DNA from: JBFWUM01 sp050247255
Lineage (GTDB): Bacteria > Acidobacteriota > Vicinamibacteria > Vicinamibacterales > UBA2999
Direction: 5' to 3'
Length of the DNA: 64,000 nucleotides
NCBI GenBank assembly: GCA_050247255.1
Contig: JBFWUM010000012.1
Location: 22,908 to 86,907 of the forward strand
In this document: positions 9,297-18,500 of the stretch, in pieces
Numbering within the stretch: the stretch's first letter is position 1
Layout: every line of letters starts with the position of its first letter
Notes under the pieces: generated by a model
Database searches by the model: none
What the model was told of the DNA's origin: nothing
What the model saw: the letters and a program-made list of their open reading frames with translations, nothing else
Program-made: the position numbers and the translations under genes

Positions 9297-10844
9297 ATGA
9301 GCAAAGCGCTCGCAGTTGCAGCGGTGGCCGCGGTTGTGCTGATGACTGACGCGGCAGCGCAGTCCGACCGTTCGTTGTCAGGCGTCATCGACGTCCACAC
9401 GCATGCCGGTCCTGACGATGTCGCCCGGACCATCGACGCCATCGATTCGGCACAGCTGGCGCGCGACCGGGGAATGCGAGCTATCGTGCTCAAGAATCAT
9501 TCGCAGCCGACATCAGCGCTGGCGTATCTGGCGCAGCAAGAGGCGCCAGGCATCACGGTCGTCGGCGGAATCGTCTTGAATCGGAGCGTGGGTGGACTGA
9601 ACGCCGCAGCCGTGGAGCAGATGGCCGCGATCGGCCAAGGCGCGGGAAGCATCGTGTGGCTGCCGACTCGAGACGCCGAGAATCAAGTCCGGTTCGACAG
9701 GCAGGATCGGCCTTTCGTGGCAGTTTCGAAGGACGGACAGTTGGTCCCCGCGTTCGGGGACGTGCTCCAGGTCATGGCTGCGAAGAACCTCGTGCTCGCA
9801 ACGGGACACTCGTCGGCGGTGGAGAGCCTCCTGATCATTCGAGCGGCCAAGGCGGCTGGCGTGCGAGCCATCGTCGTCACGCATCCGACGACGGCCCTGG
9901 TCAACATGTCGATAGAACAAATGAGAGAAGCCGCTGGCCTTGGGGCTTACCTGGAGCTCACATACAACCAGCTCGTGCTCGGCGGGATCACGAGCGCCGA
10001 TTACGCCAGGATGATACGGGCCGTCGGCGCGAACCGAATCATCCTGTCGAGCGATGCCGGCGCCCGGACACAACCCCTTCACCCTGACGCCATGGTGCAG
10101 TTCATTCGTCAAATGCGCGCTGAGGGCATCTCGGACAGCGACATTGACATGATGACGAAGACCAATCCTGCTGCGCTGCTCGGGTTGGAGACAAACGTGG
10201 CGCCCATGGCGTCGCTCACGCCGCAGGGTTTCCCGCCGGGGTTTCCGCGCGAGGGGTCGAAAAAGGTCCTGGAGAACAATCGCGTCATCGTCTGGGATGC
10301 GACGTGGCCGAAGGGCACGGCGACCGGCCTGCATGAGCACCTGGTCGACTATCTCTCCGTCACGGTGGTTGAAGGGGCCGTGAAGATCACGCAACGAGAC
10401 GGCACCTCTTCTGTGGCTACGGCCCAGTTCGGGGGCGTCCGGTTCAATCGCAAGGGCGTGATTCACGCGGAAGAGGGTGTCAGCGACCAGGAGAGACGGG
10501 CCATCATGGTGGAACTGAAGACGGTTCAGAGCCCGGCAGAGGCGGTCGTGACTGGATCAGGCATTCCACTAAACGGAGCCACGAAAGGACTGGAGAACGA
10601 GCGGGTTGCCGTGTGGGACGTCACGTGGACCCAGGGTCAACGGCTCCCGCGGCGGCAGCAAGGTCGAGACGCCGTTGTCGTCTTCCTCACGGGTGGTGTC
10701 ATTCGGCAATCGCCGCAGGGTGCGGCGGTCAGCGAGAGGCGGTGGAATGCCGGTGATGTGCTCTACGTCCCCGCAGGGACTGAGGTACCGGCCGAGGAAG
10801 CCACTCAAGGTGCACCGCGAGCGGTCTTCATAGAAGTCAAGTAA
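9297..10844 (+). CDS. Exported DUF6282-type amidohydrolase fused to two cupin domains
   Basis: The 515-residue protein has a signal peptide (residues 1-21). A TIM-barrel metal-hydrolase region follows (about 28-300) with VIDVHTHAGPD, VLKNHSQP, ATGHSS and VTHPTT motifs supplying metal-binding histidines. From about residue 315 there are two tandem cupin modules: the first keeps HEH, while the second has lost the histidines and is probably structural. The combination suggests hydrolysis or lactonase chemistry on a periplasmic substrate, in line with PQQ dehydrogenase products. The function is unproven. It sits mid-operon with 27- and 24-base gaps. Confidence 0.75.
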   Translation: MSKALAVAAVAAVVLMTDAAAQSDRSLSGVIDVHTHAGPDDVARTIDAIDSAQLARDRGMRAIVLKNHSQPTSALAYLAQQEAPGITVVGGIVLNRSVGGLNAAAVEQMAAIGQGAGSIVWLPTRDAENQVRFDRQDRPFVAVSKDGQLVPAFGDVLQVMAAKNLVLATGHSSAVESLLIIRAAKAAGVRAIVVTHPTTALVNMSIEQMREAAGLGAYLELTYNQLVLGGITSADYARMIRAVGANRIILSSDAGARTQPLHPDAMVQFIRQMRAEGISDSDIDMMTKTNPAALLGLETNVAPMASLTPQGFPPGFPREGSKKVLENNRVIVWDATWPKGTATGLHEHLVDYLSVTVVEGAVKITQRDGTSSVATAQFGGVRFNRKGVIHAEEGVSDQERRAIMVELKTVQSPAEAVVTGSGIPLNGATKGLENERVAVWDVTWTQGQRLPRRQQGRDAVVVFLTGGVIRQSPQGAAVSERRWNAGDVLYVPAGTEVPAEEATQGAPRAVFIEVK

Positions 10845-10868
10845 GCCATCCATCTGGAGAGGTTGCTC

Positions 10869-11270
10869 GTGGCACATCGCGTTCGCGTTTGGAGTATCGG
10901 TGCCGTCGTCCTGGCGGTGCTGGTGGGCATCGGCGTCGCGCGCGCGCAGGAGAAGCCGCTGGTCGCCGGTCAGTCGAGCGTCGAGCGGCTCTTCACGGTG
11001 GACTTGAGTGATGTCGGGCTGGCGGGAAACAGCGCCGTGGGGCGCCTAACCTTGCCTCCCGGCATCATGACAGCGGACCACACGCACACCGGCAGGAACT
11101 CGCTGATCATCATGGTGCAGGGCACCCTGACGGAGGCGCGCGGGGACGTGCGCCGGGAGTACAAGCCCGGCGATGTGTTTTCGGTCGCCGAAGGCGTGAC
11201 CCATCACGCCGAGAACCACGGCACGGTGCCGGTGATCTACGTCGAGATCAACACGACGAAGAAGAACTGA
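10869..11270 (+). CDS. Small exported cupin-domain protein
   Basis: The GTG at 10869 is preferred over a TTG at 10863 because the GGAGAGG at 10856-10862 then has a spacing of 6 bases. The 133-residue product has a signal peptide (VWSIGAVVLAVLVGIGVARA) and a compact cupin barrel with the metal-type motif DHTHTGRNS and a later THHAENHG. The metal ligands are intact, so this could be the catalytically competent cupin of the operon. No substrate can be assigned. Confidence 0.8.
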   Translation: MAHRVRVWSIGAVVLAVLVGIGVARAQEKPLVAGQSSVERLFTVDLSDVGLAGNSAVGRLTLPPGIMTADHTHTGRNSLIIMVQGTLTEARGDVRREYKPGDVFSVAEGVTHHAENHGTVPVIYVEINTTKKN

Positions 11271-11278
11271 CAACGTCA

Positions 11279-11680
11279 ATGGCGCGAGGCTGGCCGGACT
11301 TGATGCGCGGAATTGACGCGGTTGCCTTCGTTGCGGCAGTCAACGCCGATCCTGAGTTCCGCCTCGCAGCACGCCACTGGAACGCGAAGGTCGGATTGAA
11401 CTTCCCGCCCGACAATCTGATCCTGACCTTCGAAAATGGCGCATTGATCGACGCAGGCCCAGGCGACACAGCCACCGCCGACATTCGACTGACCGCCCCC
11501 GAGGGCGGCTGGCTGGAATTCCTCAAGCCGGTCCCATCGCCATTTCATCACGGCATGGTGCCGGCACTCGTCCGGCAGGGCTTTGCACTCGATGGGGACG
11601 TCGTTCTCTGGACCGCCTATTACGGCGCGCTCTCCCGTGTCTTCGCGGTCCTGAAGACACTCGTCAATGGACAGGGATAG
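11279..11680 (+). CDS. SCP2-like small protein
   Basis: The 133-residue soluble protein has no signal peptide. Its composition and pattern (NLILTFENGALIDA, then DIRLTAPEGGWLEFL) resemble the SCP2 sterol-carrier or lipid-binding fold, which holds a hydrophobic ligand. The similarity is weak and from pattern only. It is directly followed by the hydrolase gene (stop at 11680, next ATG at 11681), so the two are translated together and may handle the same ligand. Confidence 0.6.
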   Translation: MARGWPDLMRGIDAVAFVAAVNADPEFRLAARHWNAKVGLNFPPDNLILTFENGALIDAGPGDTATADIRLTAPEGGWLEFLKPVPSPFHHGMVPALVRQGFALDGDVVLWTAYYGALSRVFAVLKTLVNGQG

Positions 11681-12535
11681 ATGGCTCGATTTGACAAGGC
11701 CGTCGGCCGATACGTGTACCTGACCGTCGAAGGCGTCGAGTATCGCGTCTATTTCGAAGAAAGCGGCAGCGGAATCCCGCTCCTCTTGCAGCACACTGCC
11801 GGGGTCGACGCGCGCCAATGGCGGTTCTTCCTCGAGGACGAGGAGATCACGAGACACTTTCGGCTGATTGCGTACGATTTGCCGTTTCATGGCAAGTCCC
11901 TGCCCCCCTCGTCCGAGCGGTGGTGGGAGCAAGAGTATCGGTTGACCGAAAGCTTCCTGAAGGCATTCATCCTGGGCCTATCCGCGGCGCTCGAACTCGA
12001 CCGCCCGGTGTTTCTGGGCGCTTCGCTTGGCGGCTACATTGCCACCGATCTCGCGTTAACCCATGCGGACAGCTTTCGGGCCATCATCGGCTGCGAGGTG
12101 TCGACCGAATTGCGCGGGCTCGACAATCCGCTGTTCCACCATCCGCAGATCAGCGACGGCGCGAAGGCGGCACAGATGTATGACGCCATGGGGCCGGAGA
12201 GCCCGGAAGCCTGCAAGCGGGAGTCGACATGGCTCTTCGCCCAGGCCGCTCCGCCGGTCATGCTGGGAGACCTGTACTACGTCTGCCATGAGCATGACCT
12301 GAGCGAGACAGCGCAGGAGATTCGCACCGATCGGACGCCGCTCTACCTGCTGAACGGCGAGTATGACTGGGTCATGCCGCCGTCCCACGGCAAGGCACTC
12401 GCCGACCGGATCACAGGGGCACGGTTTTCGACGATGGCCGGTCTCGGCCACTTCCCGATGATTGAGAATCCGCCGGTCTTCCGGCGCCATCTCCTGCCGA
12501 TCCTGGAAGAAATACGACGACTGTTTGATCGATAG
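11681..12535 (+). CDS. Alpha/beta-fold hydrolase
   Basis: The 284-residue cytoplasmic protein has the alpha/beta hydrolase core: the nucleophile elbow GASLGG (Ser115), an acidic residue in NGEYDWVMPP and a late histidine in AGLGHFPMIENP. The oxyanion side is formed around LLLQHTAGVDARQW. Such enzymes cleave esters, lactones or C-C bonds in aromatic and ring-opened compounds. As the last gene of the plus-strand operon it may act on the ring-opened or lactone product of the upstream dehydrogenase chemistry. It converges with the sigma-54 activator gene, with only 5 bases between them. Confidence 0.88.
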   Translation: MARFDKAVGRYVYLTVEGVEYRVYFEESGSGIPLLLQHTAGVDARQWRFFLEDEEITRHFRLIAYDLPFHGKSLPPSSERWWEQEYRLTESFLKAFILGLSAALELDRPVFLGASLGGYIATDLALTHADSFRAIIGCEVSTELRGLDNPLFHHPQISDGAKAAQMYDAMGPESPEACKRESTWLFAQAAPPVMLGDLYYVCHEHDLSETAQEIRTDRTPLYLLNGEYDWVMPPSHGKALADRITGARFSTMAGLGHFPMIENPPVFRRHLLPILEEIRRLFDR

Positions 12536-12540
12536 CGATA

Positions 12541-13647
12541 TCACGCACGGAAGCGGCGCCAGTCGATGCCGTGCTTCCGCACCTTGTAGTTGAAGATCCG
12601 CTCGGTCGTCGCCAGCAGCCGGGCGGCCCTGGCGCGGCTGCCGCGCGCGCTCTTCAGCGCGTCCTGCAGCGCGTCCCGCTCCACCGCGTCGATCATGTCC
12701 TGCAGCGTCTGGCGGATCGGCGTCGCGCTCGATTCGGCCGTCTGCAGGGTGGGTGGCAGGTGATGACCGTGGATGACGCTGGCATCGCACACCACCACGG
12801 CCCGCTCGATGGCGTTCGAGAGCTCGCGGACGTTGCCCGGCCAGTGGTAGGCGACGAGCATGTCGATGGCCGGCGTCGAGATGCGCCGCACGCTCTTCTT
12901 GTGCTCCCGCGCGAACTTCTCCAGGAAGTGGTCGGCCAGCAGCAGGATGTCCGGCTTCCGCTCCCGCAGCGGCGGCACGAAGATGCTGAAGACGTTGAGC
13001 CGGTAGAAGAGATCCTCGCGGAACTGGCCCGCGGCCATCGCCTTCTCGAGGTCGCGGTTGGTGGCGGCGATCAGCCGGATGTTGACCCGCAGCGTCTGGG
13101 TGCCGCCGAGCCGCTCGAACTCGCGCGTCTGCAGCACCCGCAGCAGCTTCACCTGCATCGCCGCGGACAGCTCCCCGATCTCGTCGAGGAACAGCGTGCC
13201 GCCGTCGGCCAGTTCGAACCGCCCCTTCTTCATGCCGCGCGCGCCGGTGAAGGCGCCGGCCTCGTGGCCGAACAACTCGGATTCCAGAAGATCCGCCGGC
13301 AGCGCGGCGCAGCTCACCTTGATGAACGGCTTGCGCGCGCGCGGCGAGTTGTAGTGGATGTCCTGCGCGAGCAGCTCCTTGCCGGTCCCCGACTCGCCGC
13401 GCAGCAACACGGTGGTGGTGCTGCCGGCCACCTGCGACACCTGCTCCTGCACCTGCCGCATCGGCCCGCTGTTGCCAACCAGGTTGCTGAAGGCGAAGCG
13501 ATCCTGGAGCTGCCGCCGCAGCGCCGCGTTCTCCTCGGCCAGGCGCTGGCGCTCCGTCTCGCTCGCAGCCAGGCGCGACTCGAGACGCTGGAGTTCGGCG
13601 TCGACCCCCTCAGTCGTGCGGATGGCAGCAGCAGCGCGCAATGACAT
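12541..13647 (-). CDS. Sigma-54-dependent transcriptional activator lacking a sensor domain
   Basis: The 368-residue protein has a predicted coiled coil (about residues 18-50), then a full AAA+ domain with Walker A GESGTGKE, the sigma-54 contact loop GAFTGA, Walker B GGTLFLDEIGE and the R-finger region. A C-terminal Fis-type helix-turn-helix closes it (ARAARLLATTERIFNYKVRK). NifA/NorR-like relatives carry a GAF or receiver domain before the coiled coil; here it is missing and no leftover coding is visible upstream. It lies directly downstream of allophanate hydrolase on the same strand, behind its own -24/-12 promoter. It is the obvious candidate to activate the sigma-54 promoters at 34136, 49185 and 49796. 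Confidence 0.92.
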   Translation of the reverse strand: MSLRAAAAIRTTEGVDAELQRLESRLAASETERQRLAEENAALRRQLQDRFAFSNLVGNSGPMRQVQEQVSQVAGSTTTVLLRGESGTGKELLAQDIHYNSPRARKPFIKVSCAALPADLLESELFGHEAGAFTGARGMKKGRFELADGGTLFLDEIGELSAAMQVKLLRVLQTREFERLGGTQTLRVNIRLIAATNRDLEKAMAAGQFREDLFYRLNVFSIFVPPLRERKPDILLLADHFLEKFAREHKKSVRRISTPAIDMLVAYHWPGNVRELSNAIERAVVVCDASVIHGHHLPPTLQTAESSATPIRQTLQDMIDAVERDALQDALKSARGSRARAARLLATTERIFNYKVRKHGIDWRRFRA

Positions 13648-13683
13648 GACGATCCCCGTTGATTACGCCTGCCCTATCCGTTG

Positions 13684-13699
13684 AGCAAGCGGCATTCCA
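13684..13699 (-). promoter_or_regulatory. Putative sigma-54 (-24/-12) promoter of the activator gene
   Basis: On the minus strand the sequence TGGAATGCCGCTTGCT has TGG and TTGC at the correct spacing for RpoN. It lies 37 bases before the activator ATG. Assignment is by eye against the consensus TGGCACG-N4-TTGC. Confidence 0.55.
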
Positions 13700-13726
13700 G
13701 TCCTGCCACGCCTGGATCGGCGATTT

Positions 13727-13750
13727 CAGGCCGTTTTTTGTTCCGGCCTG
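13727..13750 (-). terminator. Weak hairpin after allophanate hydrolase
   Basis: A perfect 7-bp stem (CAGGCCG / CGGCCTG) encloses a 10-base loop containing six A on the minus strand. It lies between the end of the allophanate hydrolase gene and the promoter of the activator. There is no U-tract after it, so termination is uncertain. Confidence 0.3.
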
Positions 13751-13802
13751 GTCGGCAGGCCTTCAAGTTTGTTGGTTCACACGCCTGGCGCCACAAAGAC
13801 GT

Positions 13803-13816
13803 CGCCAGAAATGTCT
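13803..13816 (-). promoter_or_regulatory. Putative activator-binding dyad (UAS) upstream of the activator gene
   Basis: The minus strand reads AGACA-TTTC-TGGCG, matching the dyad found upstream of both TonB receptors. It is about 105 bases upstream of the -24 element at 13699. It implies autoregulation. Confidence 0.4.
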
Positions 13817-13817
13817 C

Positions 13818-15512
13818 TCAGCCCCTGGTCGTCAGGTAGGCGCGCCATCCGCCGTACGTCGTGATGTCGGTGGCCGTCGCCAGCGCCCACGGCTCGCACA
13901 CGAATCCCTTGACCCAGGCGCCGTCGGCCAGCTGCACGCTGCCGATGCCGAGCGGCGGCGGGACGGCGGCGACGAAGCTGCCGAACCGCGCCTCCGGAAC
14001 CGCCCACACCTCGACGTCGATCCCTGGACCGGGAAAACCGGGCTCGCGCAGGAGCCCGGGCTTCGGCAGCGCGCCGCCCGCGAGCGCGAACAGGCGGTAG
14101 TCGGGCGCCGTGCGGAACGCCCCGATCAGCCGCCCGCCCCGGTCCACCAGCTGGTGATTGAGCGGCTGGCCGGCCAGGTGCGCGCCGACGACGGCGACGC
14201 GGACCGTCGCCCGGTCTTCGTCGTGCGTCTCGATCTGTTCGGCGAGCATGCGTCCCGCCAGCGCCATCAGCTCGCGATCGGTGAAGGCCGGGCCGATGAG
14301 CGAAATGCCGAACGGCAGGCCGTCGCCGCGGAACCCGGCGGGGACCGCAATGGCCGCGAGGTCGAGCAGGTTCACGAAGTTCGTGTAGTAGCCGAGGTTG
14401 CTGTTCAACGCGATGGGATCCGCGAGCACCTGGCTGGTCTGGTAGATGGTGCCGGCGGTCGGCAACAGCAGCACGTCCATGCGTGACCACTGCACGGCCG
14501 CAGCGTGGCGGAGCGCCTCGAGGCGGTACTGCGCCCGGAACGCCTCCACCGCGCTGAAGCGGCGGCCACCGGCAATGATGCCGGCAACCACGGGATCGAG
14601 ATCGTGCGGGCGGCGCTCGATGAACTCGCCGACGGCGGCAAAGCGCTCGGCCACCCAGGGTCCGGCATACAGCAACGCGGCCGCTTCCCGGAACGGGGTA
14701 AAGTCGATCGGCACGCGGGTGCCGCCAAGCTGCTCGAGCCGCTCGGCCGCGGCCGCAAACAGGTGCGGCGTCTCGTCGTCGCCGAAGAACTCCAGGTCAT
14801 CGTCAGCGGGCACGCCGAAGCGGAATGCCCCCTCCAGTGCCGGCACCGGCGGCGGCGCAAACGGCCGGGAGTAGGGGTCCTTCGGGTCGAATCCGCGCGC
14901 GATCCGCCACACGCTGGCGGCATCGGCAACGCTGGACGCGAAGACCGAGACACAGTCCAGGCTGCGGCAGGCAGGCACGACCCCCGCGGTGCTGATCGCG
15001 CCGCGGGTCGGCTTCATCCCGACCAGGCCGTTGAACGCCGCCGGCACGCGCCCTGACCCCGCGGTATCGGTGCCGAGCGCGAACGCGCACAGCCCGCTGG
15101 CCACCGCGACCGCCGACCCGGAGCTCGACCCGCCCGAAATGTAGCGATCGTCGAACACGCTGGAGCAGGCGCCGTATGGGGATCGGGTCCCGACCAGTCC
15201 GGTGGCGAACTGATCGAGGTTGGTCTTGCCGATCAGGATCGCCCCGGCGTCGAGCAGCCGTTCGACCGCCGTCGCCGTGGTCCGCGCCGCGTAGCCGAAC
15301 GAGGGGCACCCGGCCGTCGTCGTCATGCCGGCGACGTCGATGTTGTCCTTCACGGCGAACGGGATGCCTGCCAGCGGCAGCGATGGATCCACGGTCCGCG
15401 CGCGCGCTACCGCGGCCTCGCGGTCGGCGAGGGAAATCCAGACCGGCGCCATCCCCTCTTCAGCAATGCGATCGAAGATCGCCGCGATCCCGTCTGCCGT
15501 CAGGCGCCGCAC
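13818..15512 (-). CDS. atzF: Allophanate hydrolase
   Basis: The GTG at 15512 overlaps the end of the carboxylase gene and has GGAGGAA just upstream, giving 564 residues. The amidase-signature domain (about residues 1-430) has the catalytic lysine in GIPFAVKDN and the Ser-cisSer pair in SGGSSSGSAVAVASG. The C-terminal domain (about 450-564) is the small cyclotransferase-like module specific to AtzF. The enzyme splits allophanate to two ammonia and two CO2. It is the last catabolic step encoded in this operon and is translationally coupled to the carboxylase. Confidence 0.95.
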   Translation of the reverse strand: MRRLTADGIAAIFDRIAEEGMAPVWISLADREAAVARARTVDPSLPLAGIPFAVKDNIDVAGMTTTAGCPSFGYAARTTATAVERLLDAGAILIGKTNLDQFATGLVGTRSPYGACSSVFDDRYISGGSSSGSAVAVASGLCAFALGTDTAGSGRVPAAFNGLVGMKPTRGAISTAGVVPACRSLDCVSVFASSVADAASVWRIARGFDPKDPYSRPFAPPPVPALEGAFRFGVPADDDLEFFGDDETPHLFAAAAERLEQLGGTRVPIDFTPFREAAALLYAGPWVAERFAAVGEFIERRPHDLDPVVAGIIAGGRRFSAVEAFRAQYRLEALRHAAAVQWSRMDVLLLPTAGTIYQTSQVLADPIALNSNLGYYTNFVNLLDLAAIAVPAGFRGDGLPFGISLIGPAFTDRELMALAGRMLAEQIETHDEDRATVRVAVVGAHLAGQPLNHQLVDRGGRLIGAFRTAPDYRLFALAGGALPKPGLLREPGFPGPGIDVEVWAVPEARFGSFVAAVPPPLGIGSVQLADGAWVKGFVCEPWALATATDITTYGGWRAYLTTRG

Positions 15513-18500
15513 CGTTCCTCCACGCGCAACACGGCCAGCTGCTGGCCGGCGGTGACCATGGCGCCCTTGCTGCACTGCACCAGCTCGATCACCCCTTCGC
15601 TCGGCGCGACGATGGCGACCTCCATCTTCATCGCCTCGAGGACGAGGATCTTCTGCCCGGCGGCCACGCGCTGGCCTGGCTCCACGGCCACCTGCCACAC
15701 GCTGGCGGTCATCGGCGACCGGACCGCCTCGCACCCGTCAGGGACGACCGCCGGCGCCGGCGGCGGCATGTCATCGGGCGGCTCGACGAACTCCGGCTGC
15801 CCGGCGGCCGCCCAGCGCTCGCGCTCGGCCACGAAGGCGGCCTGCTGCATCTGCTTGAAGGCGCGCGCCTCGGGCGCAATCGCATCGAGAAAGCGGTGGT
15901 AGCTGGCGAGGCTGAACTCGGTCTGCTCGATGCCGATGCTGTATTCACCGTGCGGGAACGCCTCGCGCATCTCCAGCAGTTCCGCCGCCGAGACCGGGAA
16001 AAAGCGAATCTGATCGAAGAAGCGAAGCAGCCACGGTGAACCCGGCCGGAACTCCGCCGTGGTGCGGTAGGTGTTCCACATCTGCACGGTGCGGCCGACG
16101 AACTGGTAGCCGCCCGGCCCCTCCATCCCGTAGACGCAGAGGTAGGCGCCGCCGATGCCGACGGAGTTCTCGGCCGTCCAGGTCCGCGCCGGGTTGTATT
16201 TCGTCGTCACCAGCCGATGGCGGGGGTCGATCGGGGTCGCCACCGGAGCGCCCAGGTAGACGTCGCCCAATCCGAGCACGAGGTACGACGCGTCGTAGAC
16301 GATGTCGCGGACCTGGCTGATGGTGTCGAGCCCGTTGATGCGGCGGATGAACTCGGTGTTGCTCGGGCACCACGGCGCATCGGGGCGGACCGACTGCATG
16401 TACTTCTCGATGGCCAGCAGGGTCGCCGGGTCTTCCCAGGACAGCGGCAGGTGCACCACGCGGCTCGGGATCGTCAGGTCGTCGAGCGCCGGCAACGCCG
16501 CGTCGCACTCGTCGAGGACGGCGAGCAGGCGATCGCGCGACAGCTGGCGGCTGTCGTAGTGGATCTGCAGCGAGCGGATACCGGGGGTGACATCGACGAT
16601 GCCGCGCAGCCGCTGCTGGCGCAGCTGCTGCTCGAGCGCGTGGATGCGGAACCGCAGGTTGAGATCGAGTTCGTTGGGGCCCGTCTCGACCAGCAGGTAG
16701 CGGTCGCCCGCGGCCCTCGACACCGTCGCCGCGCCGCGGCGCACCACTGCCGGATCGCGCTGTTCGACATCCAGCGCTGGCAGGGCGCCGGCCAGGCGCG
16801 CGACGGCGCCGTCGAGCGCCCGCTCGAGACCCGTGGCCTGGGCCTCGGTCATGAAACGGAACCGCACAGTGTCGCCCGCGCGCAGCTGGCCGATCTTCCA
16901 CAGCTCCGCCTGGGCGATCACCGCCGGGCAGACGAAGCCGCCAAGGCTGGGGCCGTCCGGACCGAGCAGGATCGGCATGTCGCCGGTGAAGTCCATCGCG
17001 CCGACGGCATAGGCGTTGTCGTGCAGGTTCGACGGGTGCAGTCCCGCCTCGCCGCCGTCCCGGCGCGCCCACGTGGGCCGCGGTCCGATCAAGCGGACGC
17101 CGGTGCGATCGGAGTTGTAGTGGACCTTCCACGTCGCGCCGAACAGCCGGCCGATGTCCTCGCCGGTGAAGAAGTCGGGCGCGCCGTGCGGGCCATACAA
17201 CACGCCGACGTCCCACTCGTTGGACCAGCGCGGCACGAGGTCGGCCGGCAACTGCTCTACCGGCGGCGTCGCCCGGTCGGGCGCGCCCCAACGCAGCATG
17301 TCGCCCGCGCGCAGCACCCGGCCGGCGTGGCCGCCGAACCGGCCGAGGATGAACGTGGATCGGCTGCCGAGGTACGACGGCACGTCGAGTCCGCCGCGGA
17401 TCGCGAGATACGCCCGGGCGCCAGCGGTCTCCGCCGCCCGCAACCGGAGCACCGCTCCCGCCGGCACCACGATCGACCGCCAGCGCTCCACCGGCGTGCC
17501 GTCGAGCGTCGCCCGCATGTCGGACCCACCGAGGGCGATGACCGTCGGCGCGTGGAAGCGGAGCGTCGGCCCGGTGAGCGTGCACTCGAGCCCGGCCGCC
17601 GACTCGGGATTGCCGACGAGGCGATTGACCAGCCGGAACGAGAGCGTGTCCATCGGGCCTGACGGCGGAACGCCGACATGCCAGTACCCGAGCCGGCCGG
17701 GATAGTCCTGCACCGTGGTCTGCATGCCGGGATCCAGCACCTCGACCGCGTTGGGCCGGTACTCGATCCCGGCCAGGAACCGGGTCGGGAATCCGCCCGC
17801 CTGGAAGCCGGGCGTCGCCACCACCTGGCGCAGGTATTCGAGATTCGTCTCGAAGCCGGCGAACGAGGTGGCGGCCAGCGCGTCCTGCAGCCTGGCCACC
17901 GCGGCATCGCGCGTCTCGCCGCGGACGATGATCTTCGCGAGCATCGGGTCGTAGTACGGGGTGACCTCGGTGCCGGTGGCGACCCACCCATCGCAGCGCG
18001 CGTCCTCGGGCAGCCGCACCTCGGAGAGCGTCCCGGTGCTGGGGCGGAAGTCGTGGGCAGGGTCCTCCGCGTAGACGCGCACCTGGATCGCGGCGCCTTT
18101 CGGCACCACGGCCAGCGACTCGAGCGGCGGCAGCTCGCCGGCGCCAAGCCGCACCATCCACTCCACCAGGTCGATGCCGGTCACTTCCTCCGTGACGCCG
18201 TGCTCGACCTGCAGCCGGGTGTTCACTTCGAGAAAGAAGTACTCGTCGCGATCGGCGTCGTAGAGGAACTCGGCGGTGCCGGCGGAGCGGTATTGCACCG
18301 CGGCGGCGAGCCGCTCGGCGGTCTGCCAGAGGCGGCGGCGCGTGTCGTCGCTGAGCCCAGGCGCGGGCGTCTCCTCGATCACCTTCTGGTTGCGGCGCTG
18401 CGCCGAGCAGTCGCGCTCCCCCAGTGCCAGGACGCCGCCGCGCCCGTCGCCGAACAGCTGCACCTCGATGTGGCGGGCCCGCTCGACGAAGCGCTCCAGG

